From an uncultured Eubacterium sp. (GTDB lineage: Bacteria; Bacillota_A; Clostridia; Lachnospirales; Lachnospiraceae), in NCBI GenBank assembly GCA_948759685.1, contig CAQBGY010000093.1, forward strand, positions 1-10,329: 10,329 nucleotides of DNA. Reading direction: 5' to 3'. Made by a program: the position numbers and the translations under genes. The notes under the pieces are model-generated. The model ran no database searches and had not been told where the DNA came from. It saw only the letters and a program-made list of their open reading frames with translations. Below, one piece after another: positions 6,829-10,329 of the stretch. Position 1 is the first letter of the stretch. The number at the start of each line of letters is the position of its first letter.

Positions 6829-7437
6829 ATGAGGAGAACAAGGGAATTAATAGTGCTACTTCTATGCTTATTGTCTGAACTGTGTTTATTTTATCAGTTT
6901 TACAGACCGGTATATTTTTTGGAGACGGATATTATTGAAAAAGGAACAGTATCATGGACGATACCAAGATTTATTGTATTGATTGCCATGGCAGCAATGT
7001 TTCTATTTACAATCTCTTTAATTAAGGGAAACCTGAACGGATTGCTTCATATATCATATGCAGTATTTATTCTTTATTATGTAGTGATACTTGTAATGAT
7101 GTTTGCACAGAAGCAGGAGTTTAACGAAACATTGAATAGTGAATATTTCCATACGAATTTAATCGTTTACATAGCTACTGCAATTATTGCGATTTTGACA
7201 TTTGGACTGTTTATATTAAGAGAAAAGGGCGGAATCAGAATGGTCCCTAAAATGTCTTCGTTATTACTTCTTGTTATATTAGGACAACTTGCAACACATG
7301 GATTTATCGTTGGCGGAGTAAGTATTTACGTTTCAGGTTTGTCTATCCTTTGTGGTTTATGCAGCGTTATTCCTTATCTTACAATATTTGTTTTTGAGAA
7401 GGGTATTTTAGAACCTACTGTAAAAAGATATAGATAG
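6829..7437 (+). CDS. Unrecognised integral membrane protein, about six transmembrane segments
   Basis: I do not recognise this family. The 202-residue product is very hydrophobic, with likely membrane segments near residues 7-26, 47-65, 72-93, 109-130, 143-161 and 167-189. It has a short basic N-terminus (MRRTRE) and a basic C-terminal end (KRYR). The longest non-membrane stretches are the loop at about 27-46, with several acidic residues (ETDIIEKG), and the loop at about 94-108 (QKQEFNETLNSEYF). No signal peptide, enzymatic motif or ATP-binding motif is visible. I chose ATG 6829 because it has a purine-rich RBS AAGAGGG (6813-6819) about 9 nt upstream. A longer frame from TTG 6769 adds 20 charged residues but would overlap the candidate promoter. 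It is flanked by terminators on both sides, so it is probably transcribed alone. Confidence 0.75.
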   Translation: MRRTRELIVLLLCLLSELCLFYQFYRPVYFLETDIIEKGTVSWTIPRFIVLIAMAAMFLFTISLIKGNLNGLLHISYAVFILYYVVILVMMFAQKQEFNETLNSEYFHTNLIVYIATAIIAILTFGLFILREKGGIRMVPKMSSLLLLVILGQLATHGFIVGGVSIYVSGLSILCGLCSVIPYLTIFVFEKGILEPTVKRYR

Positions 7438-7450
7438 GATATAAATTAAT

Positions 7451-7516
7451 AAAAGAGGCATCAATAGTCTGTAACATTCATTAAAAATGAGTGAACAGAT
7501 AGGATGCCTCTTTTTT
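7451..7516 (+). terminator. Long compound hairpin terminator after the membrane-protein gene
   Basis: The outer stem AAAAGAGGCATC (7451-7462) pairs perfectly with GATGCCTCTTTT (7503-7514), followed by further Ts to 7516. Inside it TCTGT (7468-7472) pairs with ACAGA (7495-7499), and CATTCATT (7475-7482) pairs with AATGAGTG (7486-7493) with one U-G wobble, closed by an AAA loop. The whole element folds as one long interrupted hairpin starting 14 nt after the stop codon. On the opposite strand the outer stem is followed by TTTTATTAAT, so weak bidirectional termination is possible. Confidence 0.88.
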
Positions 7517-7532
7517 ATTTATAAAAAATGGA

Positions 7533-7616
7533 TACCTTTCTAAAAAAAGAGCGAAAAATACTTTTATTAAAAATTGTACCTTTTATAAAAATTTAATCCT
7601 TTTTTGAAATGTTTTT
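7533..7616 (+). repeat. Degenerate TACCTTT-A-tract direct repeats upstream of the glucanase gene
   Basis: Four similar units, each a TACCTTT-like start followed by an A-rich run, begin at about 7533 (TACCTTTCTAAAAAAA), 7559 (TACTTTTATTAAAAATT), 7577 (TACCTTTTATAAAAATTT) and 7597 (TCCTTTTTTGAAATG). Spacings are 26, 18 and 20 nt. The last three are close to two helical turns apart. In DNA this AT-rich the pattern could be chance, or an A-tract (bent) upstream region, or a set of binding sites. Confidence 0.35.
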
Positions 7617-7633
7617 ATCATGTACAACAATAT
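7604..7633 (+). promoter_or_regulatory. Weak candidate promoter for the glucanase gene
   Basis: TTGAAA (7604-7609) is a good -35 element. The best-placed -10 is CAATAT (7628-7633), 18 nt further on, which matches TATAAT at only three positions. A start near 7640 would leave a leader of about 50 nt. Another -10-like hexamer, TATAAA at 7584-7589, has no good -35. The true promoter may need an activator. Confidence 0.25.
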
Positions 7634-7662
7634 CATCAAGAGATGAAACGATATGTGTGTAC
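7622..7662 (+). repeat. Imperfect inverted repeat in the glucanase leader
   Basis: GTACA (7622-7626) is complementary to TGTAC (7658-7662). Further in, ATATC (7630-7634) can pair with GATAT (7650-7654). TCATC and GATGA can alternatively form a 5-bp hairpin around AAGA at the centre. The pairing is interrupted and asymmetric. It could be an operator or a weak RNA structure upstream of the RBS, and it may be chance. Confidence 0.3.
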
Positions 7663-7693
7663 GGAAAAACAAAAAATAGTTTAGGAGGATTTT

Positions 7694-10195
7694 ATGAAGG
7701 TAAGAATGTTTAAGAAGATTTTATCTTCTGTATTGGCAATTGCTCTTTTAGTAACGGGTATGAGCATTGCTGACACACAGAAAGCAAAAGCTGCAGCAAC
7801 AGTTGAAAGTGCAGCAGATTACACAGTAACAGCGGAGGAAATTTCTGCAAGTACAACAAAACTAACATTTAATGCATCCAGTTATGCAGCATATGTTATT
7901 GTTCATTACAAAGTTAATGATGGGGCACAACAGAATGTAGGAATGAATGGCAGCAACACAAAGTATGAGTATTCAATCAATGGATTGAAGAAAGGTGATA
8001 AAATTACCTGTTCATTCACATATAATAAAGGCGGATGTCAGTATGATTCCAAAGAAATGTCATATGTAACTGGAAATCAGACAAGTACGGGGGAAAGTTC
8101 AAACATTGCAGCACCTTTTGGTGTAGTAGTAAACAGCCCAAGAAATAATGCTTTTAGTGTTGTTTGGGGACGTGGAGAAATTAACACATACAACATCTAT
8201 CTTGATAATAAAGTTATAGCAAATGCTGTAGGATGTGCTTATTATGAATTTGATAATATCTCAGCAGGAAATCATACAGTTAGTATTACAACTGTTTTAG
8301 GAACAAATGAATCAGTAAAAGCATCATTTGACATTACAGTTGGCGGACATACACAGGTAGTTACAACACCAAAGCCAACGACAACAAAGTTAGAAACAGG
8401 AGTTGTATATATATATCAGGATATTAATTATGGTGGAAGGGTTACTGCATTAAATGAGGGAAAGTATAACATTGCAGCACTTGAAGCAAAAGGATTCAGA
8501 AATGACAATCTTTCATCATTAAAGGTACAGAACGGATATGAAGCAGTACTTTATGCTGATGACAATTTCCAGGGAGCATCAAGAATCATTACATCTGATA
8601 CACCTTGGATTGGTGGTGATTTCAATGATCAGATGTCATCTATTATTGTACGCAAAAAGACAGTACCGACAACAGCAAAACCAACAGTTCCGGTTACACA
8701 GGCACCAACAACAAAAGCGCCGAGTGTTGATACAAGTATCGCAAAACCATTTGGTGCAGTAGTAAGCAATCCGAAAGCAGGAACAATCGGAGTTGTCTGG
8801 GGTAGAGGAAATGTTAACTCATATAATGTATATATTGACGGAAAACAGGTTGCATCAAAGATTGGATGTGCATATTATACATATTCAGGCTATGCAGCAG
8901 GAAATCATACAGTAGAGATTTCTACCGTTTCAGGTTCTAAAGAATCAGAGCGTATCACTATGAATGTTAATGTGGCAACAGGTGGAAGCCAACAGGAAAC
9001 ACAGGCACCAACACAACCACAGCCGACAAAACCGATAGTGAATCCAAACACAGATGTTCCTCAGCTCAGAACAGATATTCCGGTTAGAAATGACAGAATG
9101 TTTTTACAGTTGAACAATAGAACAAATGGAAAATACAGAGATGATCAGATTTATTGGATTGTTATCGGAAGAGATAAGGATCATGAAATTTGTTACCTTG
9201 ATGCAAAGGGAAATCTTATTAAAGCAAGTGCAGCATTAAATACAGTTGAAAAGAATGGAAGAAAGTGTGCTAATATTGCACATTCATTGGCAGAAGCAAG
9301 TTATGTGTACCTGCCGGATATTGAATCAGGAAGAATGTATTTGAGTTATGGTGAACCTGTTTATATTACATTTAACAATGATGAGGCAGGAAATGTAGGA
9401 TATGCAGGTCCAGACCTTAATAATCCATCAGATCCAAATAGTGATGTATTATTTGAATTTGCAGAGTTCACAGTTACAAATAAAGAATACTGGGGAAATA
9501 CAACAAGAGTTGATTTCTTTAGTTTCCCGGTTGTTACACGATTAGTGGGACAGGGTGGATTTGATAACAGACCTGGTGACTATGACGTATATGATAAAAC
9601 AGTAGGAGATGTTGGAACAAGAGAAGAAATCTTTGCAGCATACAAAGCATCAGCTCCGACTATCTGGCAGTCACTTGTAAATAAAGACAGAATTATGGCT
9701 CCATGTAAGGGTTCATTTAATGAAGGAAAAGAAAATGCTACTTACTTTGATGCATATATTAATGAGTTCTGGAATAAATATTCAAGAGAAACATTAGTAT
9801 TTAAGTGTGATGCAGGTACATTCAGAGGAAAAGTAAATGGAGACCATATGGTATTCACAAAAGATGGTGATAATGGAACATATAAAGTTTATAAACCAAC
9901 AACTCAGGATGTACTTGAAGGAAAAGGTAATTTCAACAGAGGTGTTTCAACAGAATTAGTTATAGAAGCTCAGCTTTGTGCAGCATTTAACAGAGGTGTT
10001 GCGACAGACCCTGCAAATTATCAGAATCCAAGTGCATACTATAAGAATGGTACATATAACTACTATTCAGCATTCTTACATCAGCATTCAGTAAATAACT
10101 TCTCTTATGGATTCTGCTATGATGATGTAAATGACCAGAGTACACTTCTTCATTATACAAATCCTACAGCACTTGTAATTGATTTGAAGTGGTAA
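7694..10195 (+). CDS. Secreted multidomain beta-1,3-glucanase: CBM56-Fn3-beta/gamma-crystallin-Fn3-GH64
   Basis: This 833-residue protein probably degrades beta-1,3-glucans outside the cell; GH64 enzymes typically release laminaripentaose. The signal peptide has basic MKVRMFKK, a hydrophobic core at about 9-26, and likely cleavage near AKAAA at 31-35. Residues about 42-125 look like CBM56, a beta-1,3-glucan-binding module (VIVHYKVNDGAQQN, CSFTYNKGGCQYDS). Fn3-like modules lie at 138-217 and 349-427, sharing VVWGRG, GCAYY and AGNHTV. Between them, 236-321 form a beta/gamma-crystallin domain with Ca2+ motifs NDNLSS (270-275) and NDQMSS (311-316). Residues about 456-833 are GH64; Glu591 (EFT) and Asp607 (RVDFF) are 16 apart, as are the catalytic Glu154/Asp170 of Streptomyces matensis LPHase. 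Linkers are Thr/Pro-rich. No LPXTG, SLH or dockerin is seen, so it is likely released or held by binding. RBS AGGAGG (7683-7688) lies 5 nt before the ATG. The gene appears monocistronic. Confidence 0.9.
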   Translation: MKVRMFKKILSSVLAIALLVTGMSIADTQKAKAAATVESAADYTVTAEEISASTTKLTFNASSYAAYVIVHYKVNDGAQQNVGMNGSNTKYEYSINGLKKGDKITCSFTYNKGGCQYDSKEMSYVTGNQTSTGESSNIAAPFGVVVNSPRNNAFSVVWGRGEINTYNIYLDNKVIANAVGCAYYEFDNISAGNHTVSITTVLGTNESVKASFDITVGGHTQVVTTPKPTTTKLETGVVYIYQDINYGGRVTALNEGKYNIAALEAKGFRNDNLSSLKVQNGYEAVLYADDNFQGASRIITSDTPWIGGDFNDQMSSIIVRKKTVPTTAKPTVPVTQAPTTKAPSVDTSIAKPFGAVVSNPKAGTIGVVWGRGNVNSYNVYIDGKQVASKIGCAYYTYSGYAAGNHTVEISTVSGSKESERITMNVNVATGGSQQETQAPTQPQPTKPIVNPNTDVPQLRTDIPVRNDRMFLQLNNRTNGKYRDDQIYWIVIGRDKDHEICYLDAKGNLIKASAALNTVEKNGRKCANIAHSLAEASYVYLPDIESGRMYLSYGEPVYITFNNDEAGNVGYAGPDLNNPSDPNSDVLFEFAEFTVTNKEYWGNTTRVDFFSFPVVTRLVGQGGFDNRPGDYDVYDKTVGDVGTREEIFAAYKASAPTIWQSLVNKDRIMAPCKGSFNEGKENATYFDAYINEFWNKYSRETLVFKCDAGTFRGKVNGDHMVFTKDGDNGTYKVYKPTTQDVLEGKGNFNRGVSTELVIEAQLCAAFNRGVATDPANYQNPSAYYKNGTYNYYSAFLHQHSVNNFSYGFCYDDVNDQSTLLHYTNPTALVIDLKW
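7817..8068 (+). other. CBM56-like glucan-binding domain (within the glucanase CDS)
   Basis: Residues about 42-125. The order VHYKVNDGAQQNVGM, then INGLKKGDKI, then FTYNKGGCQYDS follows the CBM56 pattern, VHYTxNGGxQxN followed by GLxxGDxI and FTYxxxxxQYDTP, seen beside GH64 and GH16 laminarinases. It sits directly after the signal peptide. Domain assignment is by memory of the family and without a profile search. Confidence 0.7.
8105..8344 (+). repeat. Fn3-like module, copy 1
   Basis: Residues 138-217. It shares PFGxVV, VVWGRG, the N-x-YN-x-Y pattern, GCAYY and AGNHTV with copy 2 at 8738-8974, and each copy has a single cysteine. The two copies are clearly related at protein level but have diverged at DNA level, so the duplication is not recent. 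Similar modules recur in secreted polysaccharide-active proteins of Lachnospiraceae; their ligand is not evident. Confidence 0.8.
8399..8656 (+). other. Beta/gamma-crystallin domain with two Ca2+-binding motifs
   Basis: Residues 236-321. Two Greek-key halves are visible: VVYIYQDINYGGR and AVLYADDNFQGAS each start a half, and NDNLSS and NDQMSS each end one. Both motifs fit the N/D-N/D-x-x-S/T-S calcium-binding consensus, so two Ca2+ sites are expected. Such domains occur in secreted clostridial and Bacillus glycanases, where they may stabilise the protein or help binding. Confidence 0.82.
8738..8974 (+). repeat. Fn3-like module, copy 2
   Basis: Residues 349-427, the partner of the module at 8105-8344. 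It is flanked by Thr/Pro linkers at residues 323-345 (TTAKPTVPVTQAPTTKAP) and 433-450 (QQETQAPTQPQPTKP), which set it off from the crystallin domain and from the GH64 domain. Confidence 0.8.
9059..10192 (+). other. GH64 catalytic domain
   Basis: Residues about 456-833, about 378 residues, complete for the family. Visible blocks are the N-terminal strand region (MFLQLNNRT, YWIVIGRD), a segment with YLSYGEPVYITF, the catalytic core FEFAEFTVTN...WGNTTRVDFFSFPV, a middle region with AYINEFW, and the C-terminal STELVIEAQLCAAFNRGV and HSVNNFSYGFCYDD blocks. Glu591 and Asp607 are the predicted general acid and base. Confidence 0.88.
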
Positions 10196-10210
10196 TATTT
10201 TAACAAATAG

Positions 10211-10275
10211 AAAACCTTTCGAAGTTTTTCTCTATATATTTTTAAGACCCCGGGGCATAAGCCCTGGGGTGTTTA
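10211..10275 (+). terminator. Terminator region after the glucanase gene
   Basis: Two hairpins follow the stop codon. A weak one at 10211-10228 (AAAA, a bulged C, CTT/AAG, TTTT, loop TCG) runs into a T-rich stretch. A strong GC-rich one pairs ACCCCGGGGC (10247-10256) with GCCCTGGGGT (10261-10270), one G-U pair, loop ATAA, then GTTTAAATTT. The T tract of the second is interrupted, so it could stop transcription or protect the 3' end of the mRNA. Confidence 0.7.
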
Positions 10276-10329
10276 AATTTCGGTTTGTTGAGGTGGTTTG
10301 AGTATAAAAGGATACACTTGGAAACTGAA

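Noticed and set aside
7642..7656. CcpA cre-like sequence ATGAAACGATATGTG in the glucanase leader
   Set aside because: It is one base short of the WTGNAANCG spacing and lacks the second half-site, so it does not fit the consensus.
8538..8762. Plus-strand frame with a Gln-rich product inside the glucanase gene
   Set aside because: Frame-shifted reading of the crystallin domain and its Thr/Pro linker codons; the Gln-rich look comes from ACA/CCA repeats.
10290..10329. Possible promoter or gene start at the right edge (TATAAA at 10303)
   Set aside because: No credible -35 hexamer at 16-18 nt and no coding sequence visible before the window ends.

Overview
The window looks like chromosome of a low-GC Gram-positive anaerobe of the class Clostridia, most likely Lachnospiraceae. 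This is inferred from the AT-rich DNA, the strong AGGAGG-type ribosome binding sites, the uvrC-hprK-glucokinase-murB-rapZ-whiA-HPr gene order, and a secreted protein with Thr/Pro linkers and Fn3-like modules. All supported genes lie on the + strand. I see no tRNA, rRNA, CRISPR array, insertion sequence or phage gene.

Positions 1-6738 hold one tightly packed gene cluster, probably an operon whose promoter lies upstream of the window. In order: uvrC (5' end cut by the window edge), hprK, a ROK-family glucokinase, murB, rapZ (yvcJ), whiA (yvcL) and an HPr-like gene that fits crh. Gaps are 9 to 55 nt, and a perfect 12-bp hairpin terminator follows the HPr-like gene. The rapZ-whiA-HPr part matches the yvcJ-yvcK-yvcL-crh order known from Bacillus subtilis, except that yvcK is absent. 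Two genes carry striking substitutions. RapZ has Ile where the Walker A motif needs Ser/Thr. The HPr-like protein has Glu15 and Ser17 in place of the PTS catalytic His15 and Arg17, but keeps Ser46, the target of HPr kinase. HprK is encoded in the same cluster, so a local HprK-to-Crh-like signalling pair is plausible.

Positions 6739-7520 hold a single-gene unit: a candidate promoter, an unrecognised protein of about 202 residues with roughly six membrane segments, and a long compound hairpin terminator.

Positions 7521-10329 hold a large secreted beta-1,3-glucanase gene behind an AT-rich leader with degenerate repeats and an imperfect inverted repeat. The 833-residue product reads as signal peptide, CBM56-like glucan-binding domain, Fn3-like module, beta/gamma-crystallin domain, second Fn3-like module and GH64 catalytic domain, with Thr/Pro linkers between the later modules. 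A GC-rich hairpin follows the gene, and the last ~50 bases show nothing I can support.

I found no clearly new multi-gene system. The best leads are the altered RapZ P-loop, the PTS-dead but Ser46-competent HPr paralogue beside its kinase, and the unusual glucanase architecture.
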